Numbered from the stretch's first letter, positions 56,229-64,000 are shown. The stretch: DNA of 64,000 nt from Virgibacillus proomii (GCF_018916875.1 NZ_JAHLNO010000019.1:434001-498000); one strand, 5' to 3'. Notes: a model not told the origin generated them from the letters alone. A program made the numbers and translations.

Positions 56229-56795
56229 ATGAATCAAGCAGCACATTTTATTTCAATTTTAAAACGTTCAATTGAAAGAGGTTTAGTAGTTTCTATTTAT
56301 TCAAATCAATACGAGCCTGAAAAATGTTCGGTGGGATACGTAGATACTTTATCCACTGAGCAATTTATTATGAAACATATAACACCGGAAGGATTAAGTG
56401 ATGGTTATATAGTTAGAAGACTGGACGATATTTTTAGAATTGACTTTAATGGAGAGTATGAAAAAAGAATAGTTTTATTATATACACTTCAACAACAAAA
56501 ACATGAAAGTCTTTTTGAAGAACAAACGAAGAAAGATTTAAATTTATTCAAGGAAACGTTCATTTCTGCAAAGAATAAAGATTTGATTGTTTCTATATGC
56601 ATGGATGAAGGAGACGACATTGTTGGTTTTGTTAAAGATATAACTACTGAAGAAGTAGTAATTTCACGAATTTCTTCTGAAGGATTATGTGATGGAGAAT
56701 CCAGTTTCTTTTTAGACGATGTTAATAAGTTGAACTGTGATACAGTAGAGGAAAAAACTTTAAAGTTACTATATAACTATAAAATAAACGACTGA
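56229..56795 (+). CDS. Probable immunity protein for the orphan toxin tip (internally duplicated)
   Basis: 188 residues from ATG 56229 with AAAGGAGTG upstream, 26 bp after the orphan tip. Two halves resemble each other: LVVSIYSNQYEPEKCSVGYV...TTLSTEQF-like...ITPEGLSDGYIVRRLDDI and LIVSICMDEGDDIVGFVKDI...ITTEEVV...ISSEGLCDGESSFFLDDV, each followed by KRIVLLYT or KTLKLLYN. Each half looks like a small beta-barrel with a helix. The pairing with the tip is inferred from position. I know no named family for it. Confidence 0.65.
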   Translation: MNQAAHFISILKRSIERGLVVSIYSNQYEPEKCSVGYVDTLSTEQFIMKHITPEGLSDGYIVRRLDDIFRIDFNGEYEKRIVLLYTLQQQKHESLFEEQTKKDLNLFKETFISAKNKDLIVSICMDEGDDIVGFVKDITTEEVVISRISSEGLCDGESSFFLDDVNKLNCDTVEEKTLKLLYNYKIND

Positions 56796-56906
56796 GTTTG
56801 TATTGAAAGTCTAAAGCGGTAAAAGGAAATTAAGAAACAAGATTCGGCTAATTAACAAAAATAAAAAATGAAAAAGTCCCACATTACCAGTTACTACAAA
56901 CAAAAT

Positions 56907-57138
56907 ATTATTTATAAATTAGACTTGTTATTAAGTAATAGAACAAAAAATTTCATATTAGAAACGGTAGAACAACTTTTTACTCTTAAAATTATACAAA
57001 GAAAAAATGTTACATTATTTTAAACAAAATGAAACATATAATTTTAGTGTTCAGACTACTAGAAATTCCCTTCAACAGTTCTATAATGATTTAAAAGAGA
57101 ACTTAAGTAACGTGCAAAGTAGTTCGTACCTTCCTTAA
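56907..57138 (+). pseudogene. Truncated, frameshifted copy of the third WapI-like immunity gene
   Basis: Corresponds to codons from about residue 56 of the gene at 54274 to its stop. The 5' part is absent and a deletion near 57010 breaks the frame. Confidence 0.75.
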
Positions 57139-57199
57139 ACAAGAGATATAAAATTTTAGCTACTTAGGCTGATAGTGAATTATTTAAAAAGTATATTTC

Positions 57200-57235
57200 A
57201 AAGAGTGTTGTGGACTATTTTCTGCAACACTCTTT
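57200..57235 (+). terminator. Hairpin AAAGAGTGTTG/CAACACTCTTT, second copy
   Basis: Same hairpin as at 54745-54780, kept in the duplicated segment. Confidence 0.7.
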
Positions 57236-57384
57236 CTGTACCTGCTCAAAGGGAGAATTTAATGACACCAGTTTGGAGAGGAAAAGAGTTGAAAGAAAAT
57301 CTACAAGGAGTACACAATGTGTGTTAAATTATGCAATATTTTTTGCGGAAGGATTAGTTAAATCAATATGCCCTCTTTGAAAAG

Positions 57385-57732
57385 AAACAAGACTTAATAA
57401 AGTGTCTAAAAAAATTAGATCTACAAAATGGCTTTCCTTATGAAGATTTAAACTTAATTGAGGATACGTATGCAAAAGAACTAAGTAATCTTCCTAGTGA
57501 TACATCACTAATCGAGGATTTTAATGGTTTTTGTTTAATTATAGCAGGAAGTGTTAGTTACGCGATTGAAGGTAAAAAAATACCAAAATACCAAAAAAGA
57601 TTATTGAATAAGGATTTTTTTGAGAGTCATCCTTTTTATTCTTTTTTGAAAAAAGAAATTAATAAATATAATGATTTTAAAAGAGAATTGGAAAGGCATG
57701 AGTTAGCACGTCAAATATTAATACAACTATAA
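57385..57732 (+). pseudogene. Immunity-like small gene, copy 2: full C-terminus but no start codon
   Basis: 115 codons open from 57385 to the stop at 57732: KQDLIKCLKKLDLQNGFPYE, LIEDFNGFCLIIAGSVSYAI, KRLLNKDFFESHPFYSFLKK, RHELARQILIQL. In copy 1 an ATG precedes KQD; here that region is deleted and the frame runs back to a stop without ATG, GTG or TTG. So the gene looks silent although its coding body is intact. This is the mirror image of copy 1. Confidence 0.6.
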
Positions 57733-57809
57733 TCCTGTAAAATCATCTGCAAATTTTTAGTTATAATGATTAAGATTTACAGGTTTCTTTTATCCAGAGT
57801 TATATTTGG

Positions 57810-58069
57810 TATGGTTATATCATTGTCGACACTTATAATAAAAACAATATTGTTAAGGTTGGAATTAGTGGTGGAAAGTTAAATAAAAATGGATCTTCAA
57901 AGAGAGCATTCTCAAGTAAGGAAATGGAATGGTAATTCAACTAGATATAGGGCTAAAGTTGTTAAAAAAATATCCGGGGCTGTTCTCGTGCTCTTCAGTA
58001 GGAAAGAGCAAAGGTCAATAAAAGGACATACTTTAAGCCGACATTTCAGACCTAGACCCAGAAAATGAT
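57810..58069 (+). pseudogene. Relic of a toxin tip, GIY-YIG-like
   Basis: Reads YGYIIVDTYNKNNIVKVGIS then GGKLNKNGSSKRAFSS, and after shifts RYRAKVVKKISGA and GHTLSRHFRPRPRK to a stop at 58069. The YGYIIVDT...VKVGIS start and the closing GHxxxRHxRPRP suggest a GIY-YIG-type nuclease tip as found on some polymorphic toxins. At least two indels are present. The family call is tentative. Confidence 0.4.
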
Positions 58070-58090
58070 AAGAAATCCTAATAATTTTAG

Positions 58091-58462
58091 TTGAAGGAGG
58101 AAATACTGCCTGTTTTAAAGGAGTTTTATATTGAATGTTTAGACAAAGATGTTGACACTTTCACGGTTTTTAACGAGTCCAGATGTGTTTTAAATTTATT
58201 TGAACGAGGTTTTAAAGCCTTTAAAAACAATCTGGGATCACGTCTAATTGCAGAAGGAAGAACGAATAAAAAAGATTTTTCTGATTTTCAAATTCATTCA
58301 GATGGAAGGTTTATTCAAGTTCCAGTGATTTTTAATCCCAAAACATATTTTGAAATAGAAAGTGAAACGAAAAAAAGAAATAATTCTTCGTGTCTTGATG
58401 AAAGCTACAGAAAGGCTAGCAGAAGAAAAAGGTGGGACATCACCCCAATTGAAAAGCTTTAA
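58091..58462 (+). CDS. Small protein behind a toxin relic, possible immunity protein
   Basis: 123 residues from TTG 58091, 21 bp after the relic tip. Begins MKEEILPVLKEFYIECLDKD, then VFNESRCVLNLFERGFKAFK and DFSDFQIHSDGRFIQVPVIF. The last 30 residues are rich in Lys/Arg and look less natural, so the frame may have shifted near 58380. Position after a toxin tip suggests immunity. No family recognised. If TTG is the start, no separate ribosome site is visible, since GAAGGAGG overlaps it; a start further downstream was not found. Confidence 0.4.
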   Translation: MKEEILPVLKEFYIECLDKDVDTFTVFNESRCVLNLFERGFKAFKNNLGSRLIAEGRTNKKDFSDFQIHSDGRFIQVPVIFNPKTYFEIESETKKRNNSSCLDESYRKASRRKRWDITPIEKL

Positions 58463-58790
58463 AATATGTTTATAAACAGAATTTTGTTAACCATTTTGTT
58501 CATACAAAAAAGATGAGTTCAGACAGAAAGTTAGTAACAGAAGTAACATGTGAACATGAGATGCAGCATGCTAATATTTATTTAACTGTTAAAGATGTAA
58601 ATACAAAAGCTATTATTTGTAAAGAAAGTAATCAGGGAGGCTCCTTATGAATTAATTTATTTTCAACATTTAGGCCCCCTTACATGAAGTCATAAGAGAG
58701 GTAAAGTTTTATAATGCTAATAAAAAATTTATATAGAACGAATTTAAATTGAATAGATGCAAAGTCCTTGGTATGATATAAAATGGGGTG
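58463..58790. other. Stretch with fragmentary coding sequence
   Basis: 58490-58650 reads in one frame as HFVHTKKMSSDRKLVTEVTC and EHEMQHANIYLTVKDVNTKA without a clear start. It may be part of another immunity-type gene. The rest holds nothing recognised. Confidence 0.3.
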
Positions 58791-59042
58791 ATGATTATAG
58801 AAACAATAGAACATAAATTAGCAACAAATTGGACACTTATAGCACATCCTGATTATAAGGTATACTCAAATGAAAATAGTTATGTTGTAGTTGACTCAGA
58901 TAACTCCATGGTTCTAAATTTTACTATTGATAACACTGAAGTGGACTTCAAACATGTTACTTGGGAAGTAGCCTTCAAAGTAAAAATCGATACAAGAACA
59001 ATTACAATCACTTCTGAACCTGAGGTATTTGAGGAAGATTAA
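58791..59042 (+). CDS. Small hypothetical protein at the end of the toxin locus
   Basis: 83 residues, mostly beta: IEHKLATNWTLIAHPDYKVY, SYVVVDSDNSMVLNFTI, VTWEVAFKVKIDTRTITITS and an acidic end. ATG 58791 is directly preceded by GGGGTG, closer than ideal. The position and small size fit an immunity protein, but no toxin remains in front of it. The hairpin at 59208 is downstream. Confidence 0.45.
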   Translation: MIIETIEHKLATNWTLIAHPDYKVYSNENSYVVVDSDNSMVLNFTIDNTEVDFKHVTWEVAFKVKIDTRTITITSEPEVFEED

Positions 59043-59207
59043 TAAAAATTCAAAAGCACCTTATTAGAGTCGTTTTTCAATGATCTTCTCATCCTTAGTT
59101 TTCTCCTTGCTGATAAAGCTATGAAGTTTATGATCGGGAAGTTGACCAGACGACTGAGCGTTTTTGGAAAGAGAAAGTAACAACTTTTAGTGGCTACATA
59201 ATTAAAT

Positions 59208-59237
59208 AAAAAGGGGTGGCCATTGCTACCCCTTTTT
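59208..59237 (+). terminator. Terminator at the end of the toxin/immunity region
   Basis: AAAAAGGGGT and ACCCCTTTTT with a 10-base interval: a symmetric stem usable on both strands. Confidence 0.88.
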
Positions 59238-59569
59238 ATGTGGACGGGCAATCGCACCTTGTATAACTTTGCTATACAAATGAATTGTTAAAGGTTGGAG
59301 TACGTTACGTATGTAAAAACGACTCCCGAATCCCAGAAGATTCATGTCTCGAAGGAGGGAGTGCTGGTACAACCCAAGAAGCCAAATCTAGGGCATCATT
59401 GTGAGGTGTTGTCTAAAGGAGATGCAGGAACCCTAGAGGACTGTAGGCGGATAAGCAGATCCAAACGAATAGTGAACTACAGAGGCGCGGGATAGGTTGA
59501 CGACCATCTGTAAATATGCACATAATCAGCTAACTTCAGTTTTAATTGTTTAAACTATCGAAGTTTTTA
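59238..59569. other. Unrecognised stretch between the toxin locus and the IS3 relic
   Basis: 59295-59495 has a 66-codon frame (EYVTYVKTTPESQKIHVSKE at the start) but no ribosome site or recognised family. GC content is higher than the toxin locus. It may be a remnant of the mobile elements that follow. Confidence 0.3.
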
Positions 59570-59969
59570 TCACTCACAAACTCCCGTTTTGAATGATTTA
59601 AATGTCGATTCCGCTACAGCGTTATCGTAAGGACATCCTTTTGTGCTAAGAGAACGTTCGATTTGAAATGCTGCTAATGCTTCATCAATTATCTGGTTAT
59701 CGAATTCTCTTTGCCACGATCTGTGTGAAAAATAGAGACTTCTTGCAGGTTTGCTGGAAACTGGCTAAAGCTCTCATGACTAACTGATGATCTTTGTTTG
59801 CTCCTGCACTGTATCCCATCATTTCACGATTAAAAAGGTCAACAAATAAGCAGATATAGTTCCACTTTTCAGCTACACGTACATACGTCAAATCACTTAC
59901 GAGAACGTGAAGTGGTTGTACCATTTGTGACTTGAATTCCGTTGAGAAGGTTCTTCTAGCTCTTGTCAT
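59570..59969 (-). pseudogene. IS3-family transposase remnant with orfA joined to orfB
   Basis: From ATG 59969: MTRARRTFSTEFKSQMVQ, the start of an orfA-type transposase, runs straight into PLHVLVSDLTYVRVAEKWNY and FVDLFNREMMGYSAGANKDH, the DDE domain of orfB. A frameshift near 59740 leads to KGCPYDNAVAESTFKSFKTG before a stop at 59570. The middle (end of orfA, start of orfB) is deleted, so it cannot be active. The type is the IS150/IS655-like subgroup judged by eye. Confidence 0.8.
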
Positions 59970-60486
59970 AATGGGTTACACTCCTTTTTTATAAGTAAGT
60001 AAACGTAGACGGTTGAAATGACTGCTTGCACCGGCCTTGACCCAGAGCCTCTGTGGGCATGAGTGATACGCCAAGAAGCCACGTACTAAAACACTTGGCT
60101 CTTAAAAAAAAAGGGTATCATGCCCCCTCTCCGCGTAAAGGCACTTTGTATGGTTAATTTCCTTTTACATCGTTGGAATATTATTGTGTTCCGTCTAGTC
60201 TACTTCATCTTAATTTTTTTGTCTAGTCGAGTGTAACCTGTCCACCAAACAGATTCTGAACGGAAGTGGAACGACCCTGTGGATCTGCATCTGTAAAGAT
60301 GTGTAATGGAAACATAAAACGTTACTTTGGTAAAAACGAACTGGAAGTACACAGTGAAAAGTGTGGAATAGGCTTGAATAAAGAGTTGAAAATGAAATGG
60401 CATAGTATTTATGGACAAATCTTGTTTAACTCGTAAACGGAAAGAATCGTGAGCTAAAAGTTAAAGCCTAAAGGTGGGGACGGGGG
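59970..60486. other. Stretch between the IS3 relic and the intron relic
   Basis: No gene seen. Part of it may be the structured 5' region of the group II intron whose protein fragment follows, but intron boundaries were not identified. Confidence 0.35.
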
Positions 60487-60860
60487 GAATTGACGAAGTA
60501 ACCATCAAAAGTTATGAGTGTAAAGAGAAAGAAAACCTTGATGCCCTTTTAGAGAAACTACGAAAGAAAGAATACAAACCATCACCTGTTCGAAGAGTAT
60601 ACATTCCGAAGAAAAAAACGGAAAGAAACGTCCGTTAGGCATCCCTAATATGGAAGACTATATCGTCTAACAAGCAGTTGTAAATGTATTCGAGCCAAAA
60701 TTCGAAGACCATATCTTCCATTGGTCTTGTGGGTATCGACCAAATCGAGAGGCGAAACGTGCTTTACAAATTATCACATGGAACATCGAGAAGGATACAA
60801 TTACATCTATGACTGTGATATCAAAGGATTTTCGATAACATTCCACACTAAGGGGGTAGC
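60487..60860 (+). pseudogene. Group II intron reverse transcriptase/maturase fragment
   Basis: GIDEVTIKSYECKEKENLDA and LRKKEYKPSPVRRVYIPKK in one frame, then after a one-base shift GKKRPLGIPNMEDYIVQQAV-like text (with a TAA in place of one codon), FEPKFEDHIFHWSCGYRP and YNYIYDCDIKGF. These are RT domains 0-3 of LtrA-type proteins. The catalytic YADD region and maturase domain are absent. It is a dead 5' fragment. Confidence 0.8.
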
Positions 60861-61151
60861 CTCGGAAGAAGTTCCCCTACTTTGCCAATGTTCAGTTCTG
60901 TTAAATTTATGATAAAATGGAAGGTGTTGACTTGTTTTAGCATGTACCCTGATATTTTAAGCCATATGAACATTATCCGAATTGCCGTAAAATAAGGATA
61001 CCTGCTAAATGGGGCTAAAAGATATCTTAAAACAGGCAGTGAACGATAAAAAAGAATAGTAAATGGACAAGTAGGCATTGGCTTACGTTTAACTACAATG
61101 AAATCGAACAGTCGGTTTACAAGAAAAGTAACCCTTGAAAGGAAGAACGCC

Positions 61152-62270
61152 ATGCGCATATTTAACGCTATCCTAGTTCATCGCATTTTTCGAGCTTTAT
61201 GGATCGCCTTCATCATTGCAACAATTTTCGCATTATTTTATTATGGATTTTCGATTATATATCCATTTCTTATAGCGTGGCTGCTGGCATATATCATGAA
61301 TCCATTGGTTCGATTTCTTGAGAAGAAAGGCCGATTACCACGCGGATTAGCAGTTTTGATAGCCCTGCTTTTCATTGTAATAATTATCTCTTTGATCATT
61401 TTTGTCTTTGCGACAAAGATCATTTCTGAATCTTCCCATATTATAGAACTACTGCAAGAAAAAATGGCGGTATGGATGAATTGGCTAAACGATTATTTTC
61501 TCTCTGATTCTTTTCAACAATTGTTTTTGGAGATCAGTACGGTACTTGACTCGTTAGATGTTGAGTCTTCCTTATCCCAAATTACTAGTACTATCGGAAG
61601 TGCTGGGCCAACCATTGTCGCCTATTTGTTTACATTTTTAAAATCTTTCTTTCTGTTTTTTCCTAAACTTGCATTGAATAGCATTATCATTACGGTTGCT
61701 GCATTTTTTATTAGCAAACAATGGAACACAATTGCGGCTAAACTAAAATCTGTTATACCAAATCGGATTCGCAGTTCAATCTGTACCGTTGCCCGTGATT
61801 TGCAGCATGCTGTCTTTGGCTATTTAAAAGGGCATCTCATTTTATCGAGTATTACTGCGTTTGTATTTTTTATTGGCTTGCTTATTATTGGTGCTCCTTA
61901 CGCCTTTACAATTGCGATTATTGGGGGAATTGTTGATCTTATTCCGGTTGTTGGCATACCAGCGATTATCGTTCCTTGGGTAGTATATGCTTTTTTCGAA
62001 GGGAATAACTTATTAGGCACTGGATTATTGATACTGTGGCCAATTATACTTGTCACTCGGCATGCATTAGAACCGAAGGTATACAGCTCTAGTATCGGGT
62101 TGAATCCGCTGCTGCTGCTGATATTTTTGTTTGCGGGTTTAAAGTTATTCGGAGTTGTCGGAATCTTTATCGGTATTCTATCCCTTGTTGTCCTGACAAC
62201 ACTTCAGAAAGTGGGTGTCTTCCATGATTTATGGAGCTATATTATGACAGGAAAAATTGCCTCAAACTGA
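61152..62270 (+). CDS. ytvI: Sporulation integral membrane protein YtvI (AI-2E transporter / UPF0118 family)
   Basis: A 372-residue membrane protein of the AI-2E exporter superfamily with about eight hydrophobic segments. PFLIAWLLAYIMNPLVRFLE lies near residues 39-58, and GGIVDLIPVVGIPAIIVPW is the family signature in the C-terminal half. ATG 61152 is chosen because GAAAGGA precedes it and the length then matches B. subtilis YtvI (about 371); an upstream in-frame ATG at 61098 has no ribosome site. In B. subtilis it is linked with sporulation; a transport substrate is unknown. A strong terminator follows. Confidence 0.85.
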   Translation: MRIFNAILVHRIFRALWIAFIIATIFALFYYGFSIIYPFLIAWLLAYIMNPLVRFLEKKGRLPRGLAVLIALLFIVIIISLIIFVFATKIISESSHIIELLQEKMAVWMNWLNDYFLSDSFQQLFLEISTVLDSLDVESSLSQITSTIGSAGPTIVAYLFTFLKSFFLFFPKLALNSIIITVAAFFISKQWNTIAAKLKSVIPNRIRSSICTVARDLQHAVFGYLKGHLILSSITAFVFFIGLLIIGAPYAFTIAIIGGIVDLIPVVGIPAIIVPWVVYAFFEGNNLLGTGLLILWPIILVTRHALEPKVYSSSIGLNPLLLLIFLFAGLKLFGVVGIFIGILSLVVLTTLQKVGVFHDLWSYIMTGKIASN

Positions 62271-62330
62271 AAGATATAGTAGTATATATAAATTTAGATT
62301 ATTTGACTTTGATGCGGTATTAGTACCATG

Positions 62331-62378
62331 GGAATGATACAGGCATTCGAATCTCTTACACCTGTATCATTCCGTTTC
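62331..62378 (+). terminator. Terminator after ytvI
   Basis: GGAATGATACAGG (62331-62343) and CCTGTATCATTCC (62361-62373) form a perfect 13-bp stem followed by GTTTC. The cas7 relic begins just after it. Confidence 0.85.
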
Positions 62379-62380
62379 AG

Positions 62381-62913
62381 TTGTCAGGTAAGAAGTATAA
62401 TGCAGGTCAAGTGAGAGGTGCTTTGCAGCTTACGTTAGCTCGTTCAATTGATCCGATTACACCTTATGACATGACTATTACCCGTGTCGCTCTAACAAAT
62501 GCAGACGATGCACAAAAAAGTGCAAAGGAAGATGAGGTAGAGGCAAGACATGGACAAATTGGTAGAAAAGCGTATGTTCCATATGGATTATATGTGGCAC
62601 AAGGTTATTATATTCATGCATTTGGTAAACAAACAGGTGTGACAGAAAAGATTTAGAATTATTTTAGGAAGCTCTTGTTAACATGTGGGATTTAGATCGT
62701 TCGGCGTCAAGAGGGCAGATGGCTACTCGAGGTTTATATGTGTTTGAACATGAAAGTGAGTTTGGTAATGCTCCTTCTCATATGCTATTTAAAGCTATTC
62801 AGATTGAAAGAAAAGAAGATGTTGAAGTCCCGAGAAGTGCAGCTGATTACAACGTAAATATAGAGGATGTAAAAATAGAAGGAATAAAGTTACATCAGGT
62901 TGTTGGGTTGTAA
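62381..62913 (+). pseudogene. cas7c: cas7 (csd2) of a type I-C CRISPR-Cas system, truncated and frameshifted
   Basis: SGKKYNAGQVRGALQLTLAR, SIDPITPYDMTITRVALTNA, GRKAYVPYGLYVAQGYYIHA, then after a one-base loss DLELF, a TAG where Trp is usual, EALVNMWDLDRSASRGQMAT, RGLYVFEHESEFGNAPSHML and ERKEDVEVPRSAADYNVNIE to a stop at 62913. This is the C-terminal two thirds of Cas7/Csd2, the backbone subunit that coats crRNA in the type I-C Cascade complex. About the first 100 residues, and cas3, cas5, cas8c, cas4, cas1 and cas2, are missing from the window. The break at the 5' side is right behind the ytvI terminator. Confidence 0.85.
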
Positions 62914-63076
62914 AGATGGAAAATCATTAACTGAAAAGGATAAAATTTACTTTTTTGGGGATGGCTATGTTTAGAAAGTGTGTTAACCACCTAATCTATC
63001 ATTTTATAACCTTTGTTAAAATTTAATTATATACTGTGCTTAATTGGAATAATGTTGCTTTCTAAAGAAGCTTAAA

Positions 63077-63247
63077 ATTGCGCGAGTCTGAAGCGGATAT
63101 GAAAATCCTGGAGAGTTCGCGCAATATTTTTAGCTGTAATTACCTGAAAATATGAATAATTATGCCAATATGGTATTTATAAATATATTTGACCGTTAAA
63201 TTTGTAGTAATATCCATAAATTAGGGTGAGAAAGGTATGTTTTCACA
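63077..63247 (+). promoter_or_regulatory. Probable CRISPR leader (type I-C-like) with conserved hairpin
   Basis: ATTGCGCGA (63077-63085) and TCGCGCAAT (63117-63125) are perfect inverted repeats enclosing GAAGCGGATATGAAAATCCT. A TGCGCGA...GAAAATCC(C)TG...TTCGCGCA block of this kind is, from memory, usual in type I-C leaders of Bacillaceae. AT-rich DNA follows up to the partial repeat at 63248. Leader identity is an inference from this motif and position. Confidence 0.6.
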
Positions 63248-63270
63248 GTCGCATCCTACATAGGGTGCGT
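63248..63270 (+). CRISPR. Single truncated type I-C CRISPR repeat
   Basis: GTCGCATCCTACATAGGGTG followed by CGT. The 8-bp stem GCATCCTA/TAGGGTGC (one G-T pair) and the 5' GTCGC are as in type I-C repeats, whose remaining 9-10 bases (GGATTGAAAT) are missing. After base 63270 the sequence changes to WapA-derived DNA. Only this one repeat is found, with no spacer. Confidence 0.72.
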
Positions 63271-63650
63271 AACGAGGTTTTTTCCTATAACGGAAAGAAA
63301 GAGACATTTGCGTATGACCAGATGAAGAAATTAATCGGAAGCTGTTACATCTACTTACAATATACAGAATCGCTAACAGCCTACGGAAAAGAAACCCTCA
63401 AATATGATCAAAATGGGAACCGAATAGAAGATGGACGTATACGTATCAGTGGAATGTAGCCGATCAGCTTGTAGATGTCACGAAAAGAGGAGAAAGTAAC
63501 CCTTTTTCAGAATACAAATATGATGACGACGGCAGAAGAATCTAAAAGAAAGTGAAAGGCACGATATCTATGACGGGGATAGCCTGAATGTCTTGTATGA
63601 AACAAATGCCAAAGATCAAGTTCTATGTTCTTATGTTTACAGTGCGGATG
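63271..63650 (+). pseudogene. Third WapA fragment (YD-repeat/core region, decayed)
   Basis: Corresponds to wapA 51900-52370 with several deletions: CGGAAAGAAAGAGACATTTG, TATGATCAAAATGGGAACCG, GATGACGACGGCAGAAGAAT and GATAGCCTGAATGTCTTGTA are recognisable in order. A stop and multiple indels prevent translation. It ends in unrelated DNA near 63650 without a toxin tip. Confidence 0.88.
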
Positions 63651-63824
63651 TTAATTACTTGGGCATTGTTTGCTTTACACAAGAGGTAAGCAGGCAACTT
63701 TTAAGGAGGTGTTGTTCATGAGAAAGGATGTAAAATTATATGAGCGGATAGATGAGGGGATAGCGTTTAACTAGCCGATCAACTGCGTGGTTCCCCTTGA
63801 ATTTTAAACAGAGGTGGTATAGAC

Positions 63825-64000
63825 TTGCATCATTTAACATTAAAACCTATTGACAAAAGTAATTGGGAAGAAGCTGTGCAGTGAAGAGTTGCGATAGAAC
63901 AAGCAAACATTTCATACGTGATGATTGGTTATCATCCTGAAAATCTTGTAGCGAAATTTGTTTATCAAAAGGCTGGATTTAAAGAGACTGAATTCGCTTC
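63825..64000 (+). pseudogene. GNAT acetyltransferase gene with large internal deletion (runs off the window)
   Basis: TTG 63825 behind AGAGGTGG opens HHLTLKPIDKSNWEEAVQ and a stop. After it the same region reads VAIEQANISYVMIGYHPENL and VAKFVYQKAGFKETEF, the C-terminal part of PaiA/BltD-like GNAT enzymes. The central acetyl-CoA-binding region is missing, so the gene appears broken. The real end lies outside the window. Confidence 0.65.

Larger units (their letters stand above)
56907..57812 (+). repeat. Large direct repeat, copy 2
   Basis: Matches 54439-55428 with indels. Around 57375 the roughly 125 bp holding the start codon and upstream frame in copy 1 are deleted, while about 40 bp (GAAAGAAAATCTACAAGG...) are extra near 57290. 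Confidence 0.85.

Noticed and set aside
59295..59495. 66-codon frame as a gene
   Set aside because: No ribosome site or recognisable domain; probably part of degraded mobile DNA.

Overview
The window looks like a chromosomal stretch of a spore-forming, low-GC member of the Bacillaceae, plausibly of the Virgibacillus/Oceanobacillus type. The support is strong AGGAGG-type ribosome sites, a GlpP-style glpFK leader, a cre box, the sporulation membrane genes ytaF and ytvI, a ywrC/D/B/A cluster and dispersed repeats of the kind seen in Bacillaceae. The genus is an inference.

Layout. 1-3300: end of an oligopeptide ABC transporter operon (two permeases and a lipoprotein binding protein). 3.5-5.3 kb: asparagine synthetase. 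5.4-6.8 kb: a decayed intergenic region with a SAP-domain gene relic and two mobile structured elements. 6.9-9.3 kb: a penicillin acylase family enzyme. 10.1-14.8 kb: a glycerol/dihydroxyacetone block (glpF, glpK, dhaK, dhaL, dhaM) with promoter, cre box and antiterminator leader. 14.9-19.8 kb: a CstA-type transporter and a LytS/LytT two-component system, a likely pyruvate-type sensing pair. 20-24.4 kb: ywrC regulator, gamma-glutamyltransferase and a split chromate transporter. 24.5-33 kb: a HAD phosphatase followed by a patchwork of transferred or decaying genes (IS1182 relic, GNATs, DUF418, DUF2089, stalk/IseA pseudogene, coat-protein-like relic, holin-like toxin, dead XRE module). 33.2-45.9 kb: mostly housekeeping genes (M3 peptidase, YesK-like, cvfB, SDR, ytaF, topB, M20 amidohydrolase, ferredoxin). 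46.5-59 kb: a 2232-residue WapA/Rhs polymorphic toxin, immunity-like genes and displaced toxin/immunity cassettes. 59.5-60.9 kb: IS3 and group II intron relics. 61.2-64 kb: ytvI, the wreck of a type I-C CRISPR-Cas locus (cas7 pseudogene, leader-like hairpin, one truncated repeat), another WapA fragment and a broken acetyltransferase.

Three dispersed repeat families are named here for reference. Element A (A1-A13) is about 150-185 bp, starts CCCGCATGTAAGG, ends in TTTCACTTTAT, sits directly after a TTTAT target and folds into several hairpins whose stems co-vary. It behaves like a non-autonomous IS200/IS605-type element carrying a structured RNA. Repeat B (B1-B5) is about 90 bp and ends in a terminator-like hairpin; one copy is split by an Element A, which shows the insertion rule. 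Repeat C (C1-C5) is about 55 bp and often follows an Element A right end.

The strongest leads are the Element A family (compare with the HEARO/omega-RNA and PATE types), the relic type I-C CRISPR locus whose single repeat runs straight into WapA-derived DNA, and the WapA toxin/immunity reservoir with unidentified toxin domains. No complete transposase, tnpB or iscB gene is present in the window.
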